DNA of 36,515 nucleotides from SAR324 cluster bacterium. Its GTDB lineage: Bacteria > SAR324 > NAC60-12. Below, piece by piece: positions 8,002-16,562 of this stretch. The position numbers were made by a program, and so were the translations under genes. How positions within the stretch are numbered: the stretch's first letter is position 1; each line of letters starts with the position of its first letter. The notes under the pieces were generated by a model. The model was not told where the DNA came from, did no database searches, and saw only the letters and a program-made list of their open reading frames with translations. The stretch is from NCBI GenBank assembly GCA_015231885.1, contig JADGAT010000007.1, positions 1-36,515 on the forward strand, written 5' to 3'.

Positions 8002-9453
8002 ATGAGGGATTACATTTTACTGTATATCAATGGAAAACGGTATCAAGTTTCGGGGGAACAGATTTTTCAGCCATTTTCTGATTTTTTAAGGCATGAACAG
8101 GGTTTAACAGGAACAAAAGTTGTTTGTGCTGAAGGAGATTGTGGTGCGTGTACTGCTTTGCTGGGAACAGTCAAAAACCATGAACTCATATACGAGATAT
8201 TCAATACTTGTATTTACTATGTTTATCAGCTGGATTGTCAGCATGTTGTGACCATTGAAGGACTTAAGGCGAATGGTCATTTACACGCTGTTCAACAATC
8301 CATGATTGATCATTTTAGTTCTCAATGTGGTTACTGCACCCCTGGATTTGTCGTCGCGGCGGCTGGAATGTTTGAGAAAAAGAACGTGTTATCGGAACAG
8401 GACGTCCGATATGGTTTGACAGGCAACTTATGCCGATGTACCGGATACCAACCTATTATTCAAGCAGTGCTTGCAGTTGCTCCAGATACTGTCCCTTCTA
8501 TAGCAGAGTGCTTTCCTTCTTCAGCAATGTTACAGGATTTTGAGCAGCATACAACTGATTCGATTGCAGCTCATTATGAAGAAACCATTACAGGGAAATC
8601 TGTTATAAAAAAATTTTTTAATCCTGCCACACTTCAAGAAATACTGGATTGTAAAAAACAATATCCTGCTGCAGCTTTTGTTGCGGGAGGTACTGATATC
8701 TCTGTGCAAATGAACAAGGGAAAAGTGCATCCTGATACAATTATCAGCTTATCCAATTTACCCAATTTAGATTTCATAAAACGGCAGGAAGAATACGTGC
8801 GGATAGGCCCAAAAGTGTGTTGGGCCGAACTGGAACATTTTTGCAAAAATACCTTTCCGGAATGGCATAAAACCCTGACCGTTTTTGGTTCTCCCCAGAT
8901 TAGAAATGTGGGTACCATTGCCGGTAATATTGCAAACGCCTCTCCTGTTGGCGATTCCCTGCCGTTTCTTTTTGTCATGAATGCTGAAGTTGAATTGAGT
9001 TCTGTGCATGGAAAAAGATGGGTTGACATCAATGATTTTTATCATGGCTATAAAAATACAGAAATGACAAAGGAAGAATTGATTACAGAAATTCGTTTGG
9101 CTCCTTTAAACGCTGTACAAAAAATGAAGCTGTATAAAGTATCTAAACGGAAAGATCTGGATATTGCAATATTTACAGCGGGGATATTACTGGAAGAAAT
9201 GGATGGTGTGATTCAAAATATCCGTATCGCCTATGGAGGGGTTGGGCCTGTTGTCTTGAGATTATTAGAGACAGAGGCTTTTTTGAAAAAAAAGCAATTC
9301 TGTCTGGAAACTTTTCGGGAAGCAGGAAAGTTAGCACGTGGAGAAATAACGCCTATTTCTGATGTGCGTGCTTCTGCTGAATACCGTTTGCAGTTATCAG
9401 AAAATATACTGCTTCAGTTTTATTATGATGTTTGTGAGGAACAGCCATGTTGA
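8002..9453 (+). CDS. xdhA: Xanthine dehydrogenase small subunit (2Fe-2S and FAD)
   Basis: This 483-residue subunit joins two plant-type [2Fe-2S] domains to a flavin domain. The first cluster uses Cys42, Cys47 and Cys50 (VCAEGDCGACT) plus Cys70. The second uses CGYCTPGF and GNLCRCTGYQP. The FAD-binding half shows FVAGGTDISVQMNKG and the loop IRNVGTIAGNIANASPVGDS. Electrons from purine hydroxylation at the molybdenum subunit pass through these clusters to FAD and then to NAD+. It follows hypB after 6 bp and precedes the large subunit by 10 bp. The name xdhA is used for the FeS/FAD chain of the two-subunit enzyme; naming varies between species. Confidence 0.95.
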   Translation: MRDYILLYINGKRYQVSGEQIFQPFSDFLRHEQGLTGTKVVCAEGDCGACTALLGTVKNHELIYEIFNTCIYYVYQLDCQHVVTIEGLKANGHLHAVQQSMIDHFSSQCGYCTPGFVVAAAGMFEKKNVLSEQDVRYGLTGNLCRCTGYQPIIQAVLAVAPDTVPSIAECFPSSAMLQDFEQHTTDSIAAHYEETITGKSVIKKFFNPATLQEILDCKKQYPAAAFVAGGTDISVQMNKGKVHPDTIISLSNLPNLDFIKRQEEYVRIGPKVCWAELEHFCKNTFPEWHKTLTVFGSPQIRNVGTIAGNIANASPVGDSLPFLFVMNAEVELSSVHGKRWVDINDFYHGYKNTEMTKEELITEIRLAPLNAVQKMKLYKVSKRKDLDIAIFTAGILLEEMDGVIQNIRIAYGGVGPVVLRLLETEAFLKKKQFCLETFREAGKLARGEITPISDVRASAEYRLQLSENILLQFYYDVCEEQPC

Positions 9454-9463
9454 GGAGAACATA

Positions 9464-11866
9464 ATGATGGCCGCCATTGGGAAAAAGATACCGCACGATT
9501 CTGCGTTGGGGCATGTGACTGGGGAAGCTCTGTATATTGATGATATCCCTTTTGGTAAAAATGAACTGGTGGTGGATTTTGTAGGCAGTCCGTGTGCTCA
9601 TGGAAAGATCAAATCAATAGATTTCGAGAAGGCTAAACAAATTGAGGGAATTGTTGGTATTTATACTCATCAGGATATCCCGGGACATAATCTTTTTGGG
9701 CCAATTATTGTAGATGAGTACTTTTTAGCAGAAGAATTGTGTGAATATTTAGGGCAGCCCATTGTTATTATTGCTGCTAAAAATTGGAAAGCTGTAAAAC
9801 AGGCTAAACAGCTTGTGAACATCCAAATAGAAGCGTATGAGCCTGTGTTTTCTATTGAACAGGCATGTAAGAAAAATCAATATTTAGGAGAAACACGGCA
9901 AATCAAAAGGGGGAATGTTCAGAACGCGTTCAAAAAATCTGAATGTGTATTGGAAGATACATTTTATAGTAATGGGCAGGATCACTTTTATTTAGAATCA
10001 CAAGCTGCGATTGCCTATCCGGGAGAAACCAATGAGTTGACTATTATCTCTTCAACACAGAATCCCACAGAAACCCAACAGGTTGTTGCAGAGTTGCTTG
10101 ATATTGGGCAGCATGAGGTCGTCAGTATTTGCAAAAGGATGGGAGGTGCATTTGGAGGAAAAGAAACTCAGGCCGCTATTCCCGCAATGATGGCAGCATT
10201 GGCGGCGTACCATACCAAATGTCCAGCAAGGGTTGTTTATACAAAAGATGATGATATGAAAATTACAGGAAAACGTCATCCCTATCAAACCCACTACAAA
10301 GCAGCATTCACGCGAGAAGGTCAAATAACGGGATTGCGGGTCGATTTCTATTCGAATGGGGGGGCTTTTGCAGATTTATCAACAGCCATCATGGAGCGCT
10401 CCATGCTTCATGCGGAAAATGCTTACTATATTCCTCATATTGAAATCAATGGTACCGTTTGTAAAACAAATTTTCCTCCAAATACGGCATTCCGAGGATT
10501 TGGAGGCCCTCAAAGTATGGCGGTCATTGAAAACATCATCGAAGAAATTTCTATTTATTTGAAGAAGGATGCCTATGATATCCGAACTTTGAATTGTTAT
10601 GGAGTTAAAAAAAATAATGTCACCCCTTATGGTCAAATTGTAAAAAATACGATTTTACCTGAGATCTTTGAGGAGCTGTCCCAAACTGCTGACTACAAAC
10701 AGCGATATGCTGCAGTGAAGCATTTCAATCAGCAGAAAAGTACCAAACTCAAAGGCATTGCAATGACCCCAATCAAATTTGGTATTTCGTTTACAACAAA
10801 ATTCTTGAACCAAGGAAATGCACTGGTCAATATTTACAAAGATGGTACGGTTCAGGTTTCTACTGGAGGGACAGAAATGGGACAGGGGCTGAATACAAAA
10901 ATTCGCCAGATTGTGGCTGATGAGTTTGGAATTGATCATAACCATGTCAAATTGATGCCCACCTCAACAGAAAAAAACAACAATACTTCTCCTACTGCAG
11001 CATCGGCAGGAACGGATTTAAACGGGTTGGCTGCAATGGATGCATGTCAGAAGATTCGTGCGGGATTGATTGGTCTGGCCAGTCGCCATTTTGCTTCTGT
11101 AAACGAGGGTCTTGCTCCCGCTCCAGAATGTATCCGGTTGGAAGGGGGTTATGTTTTTGATGAAAGGCTCCCTCACAAAAAATTGAAATTTAGTGAATTG
11201 ATTATGGCCGCCTATCAAGAACGTATCAGTTTGGGTGCAAGAGGTTTCTATACAACGCCGGGAGTTGATTTTAACAGGGAAACCGGGAAGGGAAATCCCT
11301 TCTTTTATTATACAACAGGCTGTTGTGTTGCTGAAGTGCTGATTGAGCGTTTGACAGGGAACTTGACGATAGAACGTATTGATTTATTGATGGATATTGG
11401 AGAATCGATCAATCCCGGCATTGATCGTGGACAAATTGAGGGAGGACTTATTCAGGGAATTGGCTGGCTGACCAATGAGGAACTGAGATACCAGGATAAT
11501 GGAGCATTACTTTCGTATTCTCCGACTACTTATAAAATTCCGAATATCCAGGATTTACCGAAAATATTTCATGTCAATACCATCAAAAATCCGCATCATA
11601 CTATCAATGTAAGACGCAGCAAGGCTGTGGGCGAACCCCCCTTCATGCTGTCTTTATCAGTATGGGCTGCAGTGAAAAATGCTCTTTCTTATGTTGCAGA
11701 CAACCAAATACCCAAATTGAGAATTCCTGCAACCAGTGAAGAAATTTTGAGGCGAATTACACAATATACCAGCAAAGCACAAACGGATTTGGAGTCTGCT
11801 GAATCAGAAATTTCTTTGCTGAGTTCATTGACAAATACTGAAAAAACGAGGGTTCTGCCAGTGTAG
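9464..11866 (+). CDS. xdhB: Xanthine dehydrogenase molybdenum-binding subunit
   Basis: This 800-residue subunit hydroxylates hypoxanthine and xanthine at a Moco site. I chose the ATG at 9464 because it has a GAGGAG ribosome site 7 bp upstream and begins with the normal GKKIPHDSALGHVTGEALYI. A longer reading frame from 9362 would overlap xdhA and adds unrelated sequence. Visible motifs are GGAFGGKE, TAFRGFGGPQ (Moco pocket), GGTEMGQGLNTK and GEPPFMLSLSVW. Glu724 in the last corresponds to the catalytic base of the family. It sits between xdhA and xdhC, 13 bp before the latter. Confidence 0.96.
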   Translation: MMAAIGKKIPHDSALGHVTGEALYIDDIPFGKNELVVDFVGSPCAHGKIKSIDFEKAKQIEGIVGIYTHQDIPGHNLFGPIIVDEYFLAEELCEYLGQPIVIIAAKNWKAVKQAKQLVNIQIEAYEPVFSIEQACKKNQYLGETRQIKRGNVQNAFKKSECVLEDTFYSNGQDHFYLESQAAIAYPGETNELTIISSTQNPTETQQVVAELLDIGQHEVVSICKRMGGAFGGKETQAAIPAMMAALAAYHTKCPARVVYTKDDDMKITGKRHPYQTHYKAAFTREGQITGLRVDFYSNGGAFADLSTAIMERSMLHAENAYYIPHIEINGTVCKTNFPPNTAFRGFGGPQSMAVIENIIEEISIYLKKDAYDIRTLNCYGVKKNNVTPYGQIVKNTILPEIFEELSQTADYKQRYAAVKHFNQQKSTKLKGIAMTPIKFGISFTTKFLNQGNALVNIYKDGTVQVSTGGTEMGQGLNTKIRQIVADEFGIDHNHVKLMPTSTEKNNNTSPTAASAGTDLNGLAAMDACQKIRAGLIGLASRHFASVNEGLAPAPECIRLEGGYVFDERLPHKKLKFSELIMAAYQERISLGARGFYTTPGVDFNRETGKGNPFFYYTTGCCVAEVLIERLTGNLTIERIDLLMDIGESINPGIDRGQIEGGLIQGIGWLTNEELRYQDNGALLSYSPTTYKIPNIQDLPKIFHVNTIKNPHHTINVRRSKAVGEPPFMLSLSVWAAVKNALSYVADNQIPKLRIPATSEEILRRITQYTSKAQTDLESAESEISLLSSLTNTEKTRVLPV

Positions 11867-11879
11867 CATAAATCAGACT

Positions 11880-12680
11880 ATGGATCATGTACTCAAAAAA
11901 TTGAATGAATTGTCTCAAAATCGTGTCCCATCCGTTGTGGTGATTCTTGTCGATACGATAGGAAGTACCCCTCAAAGCCAAGGCAGCAAAATGCTGGTAA
12001 CGGAGAAAGGGTTGTACTCAGGAACCATAGGAGGAGGAAACTCTGAAAAAGAGGCAATTGAAGTAGCCCAGTCCATGTTAATGGACAAAAACCCTGTCCA
12101 AAAAACCCGGTTTATTGAATGGAATCTTAACCGTGAAACAGGAATGCCTTGTGGGGGAGGAGTCAAACTTTATTTTGAAGTACTCAATTCCCATATATGG
12201 GAGATTGTAGTCTTTGGAGCAGGTCACATCGCCAATGCGGTGATTCCCCTGCTGCTCCAACTGGATTGCCAGATTACCTGCTATGATTCTCGTGAAAAGT
12301 GGTTGGCTAAATTGCCAACGTCTTCCAAGTTGAAAGTGGTACAGACTAACAATTTTGCAGAAGCCATTGATGCGGTTTCAAAAGACTCCTTTGTTTTGTC
12401 GATGACCAAAAGTCATAAAACCGATGCAGAGATTCTGCAACAATTTTTGGAGCGTGGCAAGCAACCGTATCTAGGAGTAATTGGCAGTGATAAGAAGGCT
12501 GCAGCATTGAGAAAAGATCTGGAGGCAAATGGACTGCCTCCAGAACAATGTAATGATTTTATTTGTCCCCTTGGTTTGCCTATTGGTACCAACCATCCTC
12601 ATGAAATTGCAATCAGCATTGCGGCTCAGTTGTTGGAAGTGAGAGATCGTTTTTTTAGCAGCCCTTCTTTAGGAAAATAG
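11880..12680 (+). CDS. xdhC: XdhC, molybdenum cofactor sulfuration chaperone
   Basis: A 266-residue XdhC/CoxI-family protein. The family binds Moco, promotes its sulfuration and delivers it to xanthine dehydrogenase. The N-terminal domain has VDTIGSTPQSQGSKMLV and YSGTIGGGNSEKEAIE. The C-terminal Rossmann domain has VVFGAGHIANAVIPLL, and near the end LGVIGSDKKAAALRKDLE and CPLGLPIGTNHPHEIAISI. All are typical. It lies 13 bp after xdhB and 7 bp before the transporter ATPase gene, linking enzyme assembly with substrate import in one operon. Confidence 0.95.
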   Translation: MDHVLKKLNELSQNRVPSVVVILVDTIGSTPQSQGSKMLVTEKGLYSGTIGGGNSEKEAIEVAQSMLMDKNPVQKTRFIEWNLNRETGMPCGGGVKLYFEVLNSHIWEIVVFGAGHIANAVIPLLLQLDCQITCYDSREKWLAKLPTSSKLKVVQTNNFAEAIDAVSKDSFVLSMTKSHKTDAEILQQFLERGKQPYLGVIGSDKKAAALRKDLEANGLPPEQCNDFICPLGLPIGTNHPHEIAISIAAQLLEVRDRFFSSPSLGK

Positions 12681-12687
12681 ACATTGT

Positions 12688-14220
12688 ATGCAAACATCCC
12701 ACAACCCTCATTTGGTTCTGGAGCTTCGCGGAATCACAAAAGCTTTTCCTGGTCTCATTGCCAATGATCGGGTCGATTTCACTCTCAAGCAGGGAGAAAT
12801 TCATACGATTCTTGGAGAAAATGGTGCAGGCAAGTCCACATTAATGAATATGATTGCCGGATTGTATCCCCCAGATCATGGAGATATTTTCATTTATGGC
12901 AAAAAAGTGCATTTCACCAATCCTCGGCAATCCATTAATCATGGTATTGGTATGGTTCACCAGCATTTTATGCTGATTCGTAATCATACAGTGACTGAAA
13001 ATATTATTTTAGGGACACCTCAGCATTTCAAACTGAATTTTCGCCGAGTCAATGAAGAAATTCGGATGCTTGGGGAAAAATACGGATTGATTGTGGAACC
13101 TCATAAAAAGATCCAGGAATTGTCTGTTGGAGAGCAGCAGCGTGTAGAAATTCTTAAAGTTTTGTATCGTGGTGCAAAAATTTTAATATTAGATGAGCCG
13201 ACTGCAGTTTTGACTCCCCAGGAATCAGAAGCACTTTATCAAATTATTGCAAACATGATTCAAAAGGATCATTCCATCATCTTCATTTCGCACAAAATGA
13301 AGGAAGTCATGTCTTTGTCGGATCGTATTACCGTCCTAAATCGGGGAAAAATACTGGCAACCTTTATCAAAAACGAAACAGATGCCCAGAAGCTGGCCAA
13401 AATCATGATGGGAAATGAGGAGGGAAAAGAATTATCTGTCTCATCTCCTGCTCCCAACCAAAGGCATGAAGTCGTGCTGCAATTGGAAAAAATCTGTGCA
13501 AATGATGATCGAGGATATCAAATTTTGAATGAAGTGGATCTAGAAATTCGATCGGGACAAATTGTTGGTTTGGCAGGAGTTTCAGGAAATGGGCAGGCGC
13601 AGCTTGCAGAGGTATTGAGCGGTATACGCCCCATGGAGAGTGGTTCTTATACCTATTGGGGAGAAAAACTGAATGCTCCAACAGTGTCAGATATGATTGC
13701 ACGGGGATTGGGATATATTCCAGAAGATCGAAAACGATACGGCATTGCCGGCAGCCTTTCTATTGCCCATAATTTTTTATTACGTGATCACAAAAACCCC
13801 AAGTTTTATGGGCAGCAATTTTTGGATATCAATAAAATGAACCAGTATGCTCGTGTGAAAATGGAGGAATTTGATATTCGTGCCGCATCCGAAAAGACAC
13901 AAGCAGGTGTTTTATCAGGAGGAAATATCCAAAAAACTATTTTAGCACGTGAAAGTTCAAGAGAACTCAAATTTTTAATTGCTTCTCAACCCATTCGAGG
14001 ATTGGATGTGCATGCTACCGCATTCATTCAAAAGGTTATTTTACAGGCTAAATCAGAAGGGTTGGCAGTTCTATTGATCACGGAAGATTTGGATGAACTG
14101 TTCCTCATGAGTGACCACATCTATGTCATTTGCGGAGGGAAAATGGTGGGAAATATGCCCAAAGAAGAGGCGAATATCGAGCAAATTGGCTTAATGATGA
14201 CCGGAGTGACCGTATCATGA
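12688..14220 (+). CDS. Nucleoside/purine ABC importer, duplicated ATPase
   Basis: This 510-residue protein has two ABC domains, as in the BMP-dependent nucleoside importers (NupO/YufO type) and sugar importers. The first domain has Walker A GENGAGKS (43-50), signature LSVGEQQRVEILK and Walker B ILILDEPTAVL. The second is degenerate in the way normal for this family: GVSGNGQAQ replaces Walker A, and IASQPIRGLDV replaces Walker B, while the signature LSGGNIQK is kept. Two permeases follow directly, the first overlapping by 4 bp (ATGA). Its position behind xdhABC suggests the substrate is a purine base or nucleoside, which is inference from context. Confidence 0.93.
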   Translation: MQTSHNPHLVLELRGITKAFPGLIANDRVDFTLKQGEIHTILGENGAGKSTLMNMIAGLYPPDHGDIFIYGKKVHFTNPRQSINHGIGMVHQHFMLIRNHTVTENIILGTPQHFKLNFRRVNEEIRMLGEKYGLIVEPHKKIQELSVGEQQRVEILKVLYRGAKILILDEPTAVLTPQESEALYQIIANMIQKDHSIIFISHKMKEVMSLSDRITVLNRGKILATFIKNETDAQKLAKIMMGNEEGKELSVSSPAPNQRHEVVLQLEKICANDDRGYQILNEVDLEIRSGQIVGLAGVSGNGQAQLAEVLSGIRPMESGSYTYWGEKLNAPTVSDMIARGLGYIPEDRKRYGIAGSLSIAHNFLLRDHKNPKFYGQQFLDINKMNQYARVKMEEFDIRAASEKTQAGVLSGGNIQKTILARESSRELKFLIASQPIRGLDVHATAFIQKVILQAKSEGLAVLLITEDLDELFLMSDHIYVICGGKMVGNMPKEEANIEQIGLMMTGVTVS

Positions 14221-15287
14221 TTTATTTAACTTTAGAAAAACGCCTTCATTTTTCTCCTGTTACAAGAATTAGTGTGTCTTTGATTGCAATTGCTGTTGCT
14301 ATCCTGGTCGGGGGCATTTTTTTGTTTGCGGTGGGGGTGAATCCCTTCCATGCCTATGGCTTGGTCATTGAGCAAATTTTTATGGATTATTGGGGGTGGC
14401 AAGATCTATTGGTCAAAATTATTCCATTTCTCTTGACGGGCATTGCAGTAGCTCTAGCAGCCCAGATGAAACTTTGGAATATTGGCGCAGAAGGTCAGCT
14501 TTATTTGGGAGCCGTCGCTGCGACATGGGTTGCCCTGAACTGGGGCAATGAGCTGTCTATCTGGATGATGATACCCATCATGATCTTGTCAGCAATGGTT
14601 AGCGGAGCATGTTGGGCTTTCATTCCAGGGTTTCTAAAAGCTCAGTTTGGTGTCAATGAAATTATCACGACCCTATTGTTAAACTATGTTGCCATCAGTT
14701 GGGTAGATTATTTACTTTATGGCCCCTGGAGAGATCCTGGCAGTAATAATTTTCCAGTAACTCGTGAGTTTCCTGATTCGGCACAACTCCCGGCTTTTGG
14801 CAATACTTCCATTCATTTTGGGTTAATCATTGGCCTGATGGTCATTTTTCTAGTCTATTTTATTTTGGAAAAAACAGAGGTGGGCTTCAAAGTGAAAGTG
14901 ATTGGCGATAACATCTATGCAGCCAAGTACTCCGGGTTTAATATCAAGTGGATTACCCTGGCAATTGTCATGATTAGTGGGGCTTTAGCCGGAATTGCCG
15001 GCATGGCTGAGGTAGCTGGGGTGCATTATCGCCTCAAACAAAATTTTTCTATCAATTATGGGTACACAGGTATTATTGTAGCCTGGCTGGGTAGAAATCA
15101 TCCGATTGCCATAATTTTTACTGCTTTTTTTCTTGCAGTCGTTTTCGTGAGCGGGGAATTGATGCAGTTGGAATTCAGCCTTCCTATTGCAATGATTTAT
15201 CTTTTTGAAGGAATTATTCTGTTTTCGGTATTAGGGTCGGAAATATTTACAGAATATAAAATCAAGATCAAAAATGTGGTGACCTGA
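14217..15287 (+). CDS. Nucleoside/purine ABC importer, permease 1
   Basis: This 356-residue inner-membrane protein has about eight to ten hydrophobic segments. I chose the ATG at 14217, which overlaps the ATPase stop as ATGA. Upstream in-frame codons only overlap the ATPase gene. It belongs to the YufP/NupP family of BPD_transp_2 permeases. Typical stretches are the loop LAAQMKLWNIGAEGQLYLGA, which contacts the ATPase, FGVNEIITTLLLNYVAI, and GFKVKVIGDNIYAAKYSG. Its stop overlaps the start of the second permease by one base (TGATG). Confidence 0.93.
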   Translation: MIYLTLEKRLHFSPVTRISVSLIAIAVAILVGGIFLFAVGVNPFHAYGLVIEQIFMDYWGWQDLLVKIIPFLLTGIAVALAAQMKLWNIGAEGQLYLGAVAATWVALNWGNELSIWMMIPIMILSAMVSGACWAFIPGFLKAQFGVNEIITTLLLNYVAISWVDYLLYGPWRDPGSNNFPVTREFPDSAQLPAFGNTSIHFGLIIGLMVIFLVYFILEKTEVGFKVKVIGDNIYAAKYSGFNIKWITLAIVMISGALAGIAGMAEVAGVHYRLKQNFSINYGYTGIIVAWLGRNHPIAIIFTAFFLAVVFVSGELMQLEFSLPIAMIYLFEGIILFSVLGSEIFTEYKIKIKNVVT

Positions 15288-16231
15288 TGGACGGATTTGG
15301 AATGGAATGGATCGTTTTAGTGATGATTGCTGCAATCAAGATGGGGACTCCTTTACTTTTTGGCACGTTGGGAGGGGTGATTAGTGAAAGAGGAGGGGTG
15401 ATCAATCTGGGCATGGAAGGGTTGATGCTTGTGGGTGCCTTGACAGCGTTTGTTGTTGATCTGAATTTGAATTCTAAATTTGCTGCGATGGTTTTTGCTG
15501 CGATGGCTGCTGGCCTTGTTACGACCATTCATGCGATTGTCTGCATTTCATTGAGAGCCAACCAAATTGCTTCTGGTTTAGCTTTGGCTTTATTTGGGGG
15601 AGGCCTGAGTGGATTATTTGGAGATTCCCTGGTTGGTAAAACTGTGGAATCTTTGAATAACCTGCCAATTCCTGGTTTGTCGGCAATTCCAGCAATTGGA
15701 CCAATTTTTTTTAATCAGGACATTATGGTTTATTTCTCCTATTTCTGTGTTGTCTTGATTTGGTTTATTCTTTTTAAAACGACACTGGGACTCAACATTC
15801 GCTCGATGGGAGAAGCACCAGATGTTTGCGATGCTCTGGGGCTTTCTGTTTTTCGATATCGCTATGGGTGTGTTATTGTTGGAGGGATGTTGATTGGAAT
15901 AGGAGGTGCCTATTTTCCCTTGGTACTCACTTCTTTTTGGGTGGATAATCTCACAGCAGGACGGGGATGGATTGCCGTAGCATTGGTTATTTTTGCTTTT
16001 TGGCATCCTTTTAAGGCATTATTGGGAGCCTATTTGTTTGGTGCAGCCATTGCGCTTCAGTTACGGGTCCAAACGATGGGAATTGCCATTCCTTCCTATT
16101 TTTTAGAAATGTTTCCTTATATTTTAACAATTGTTGTGCTGACCATGGTGACGATTCGTAATAACAAACGTGGTGTCTCAGTGATGCCTGCTGCGTTGGG
16201 ATTGGCATTTTTTCGAGGAGAAAAACATTAA
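15287..16231 (+). CDS. Nucleoside/purine ABC importer, permease 2
   Basis: This 314-residue membrane protein is of the YufQ/NupQ type and the usual partner of permease 1. It shows the family stretches TPLLFGTLGGVISERGGVIN, NLGMEGLMLVGALTAF and RANQIASGLALALFGGGLSG, and the C-terminal AGRGWIAVALVIFAFWHPF. Gene overlap implies coupled translation with permease 1. The binding protein gene does not follow directly but starts about 330 bp downstream. Confidence 0.93.
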   Translation: MDGFGMEWIVLVMIAAIKMGTPLLFGTLGGVISERGGVINLGMEGLMLVGALTAFVVDLNLNSKFAAMVFAAMAAGLVTTIHAIVCISLRANQIASGLALALFGGGLSGLFGDSLVGKTVESLNNLPIPGLSAIPAIGPIFFNQDIMVYFSYFCVVLIWFILFKTTLGLNIRSMGEAPDVCDALGLSVFRYRYGCVIVGGMLIGIGGAYFPLVLTSFWVDNLTAGRGWIAVALVIFAFWHPFKALLGAYLFGAAIALQLRVQTMGIAIPSYFLEMFPYILTIVVLTMVTIRNNKRGVSVMPAALGLAFFRGEKH

Positions 16232-16240
16232 CCTTGTGGT

Positions 16241-16276
16241 GTTGGGCCAAAGAATAATAGTAAAGTTTGGCTCAGC
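16241..16276 (+). other. Hairpin after permease 2
   Basis: GTTGGGCCAAA pairs with TTTGGCTCAGC (11 bp with two G-T wobbles) around a 14-base loop, 10 bases past the permease stop. No U-run follows, so it is not a classical intrinsic terminator. It could stabilise the 3' end of the operon transcript or separate its expression from bmp. Confidence 0.4.
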
Positions 16277-16404
16277 AAAGTAACTTCGGATTGACAATCT
16301 TTTTCTATTGTGGTGATTTCAAGCTCCCTTTTTTGTCATATATTGATGCGTTGGTTTATTCCTTAGGGTTCGTGCAGAAATAACGTTGACAAAGATGAGG
16401 AAGT

Positions 16405-16485
16405 ATTTTTTCTTGGCTACAAGGCGTCTTCAATTGTGCATACTGGAGTATGTGCCTTTGAAGACAACACCGTAGACGAGGAAAA
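16405..16485 (+). repeat. Hairpin repeat element, copy B, full length
   Basis: A roughly 80-base imperfect palindrome. The outer arms TTTTTCTTGGCTAC and GTAGACGAGGAAAAA pair with one mismatch and two wobbles. The middle stem is GTCTTCAA with TTGAAGAC (perfect 8 bp, 16426-16433 and 16458-16465). The inner stem is GTGCATAC with GTATGTGC closed by TGGA. Unpaired AAGGC and AACACC lie between the outer and middle stems. The section from AAGGCG to CAAC matches copy A at the window start in length and fold, with compensating stem changes. It sits in the bmp leader about 80 bases before the start codon. Confidence 0.65.
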
Positions 16486-16562
16486 AGACAAGTCATCTGT
16501 AAAGGTTGTTTATGTACGAGCCCTTAGACTGTTTGAAGAAAATTATTTGGAAAGGATAAAGT

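Larger units (their letters stand above)
16232..16562 (+). promoter_or_regulatory. Leader region of the binding-protein gene (331 bp)
   Basis: No convincing gene lies here; a 62-codon reading frame at 16436-16624 runs into the bmp start and has no ribosome site or recognisable product. The region holds an 11-bp stem hairpin (16241-16276), a possible promoter (TTGACA at 16291-16296, 17-base spacer, TGATTT at 16314-16319), and the long hairpin repeat element (16405-16485). A good ribosome site, GGAAAGGA, lies before the bmp ATG at 16563. The arrangement suggests that the abundant binding protein is expressed separately from the membrane components. Confidence 0.45.

Noticed and set aside
9362..9463. 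Upstream extension of the xanthine dehydrogenase large subunit
   Set aside because: It overlaps the end of xdhA, encodes residues unlike the family, and the ATG at 9464 has a good ribosome site.
14130..14216. Upstream extension of ABC permease 1
   Set aside because: It lies fully inside the ATPase gene in another frame; the ATGA overlap start at 14217 gives the normal family N-terminus.
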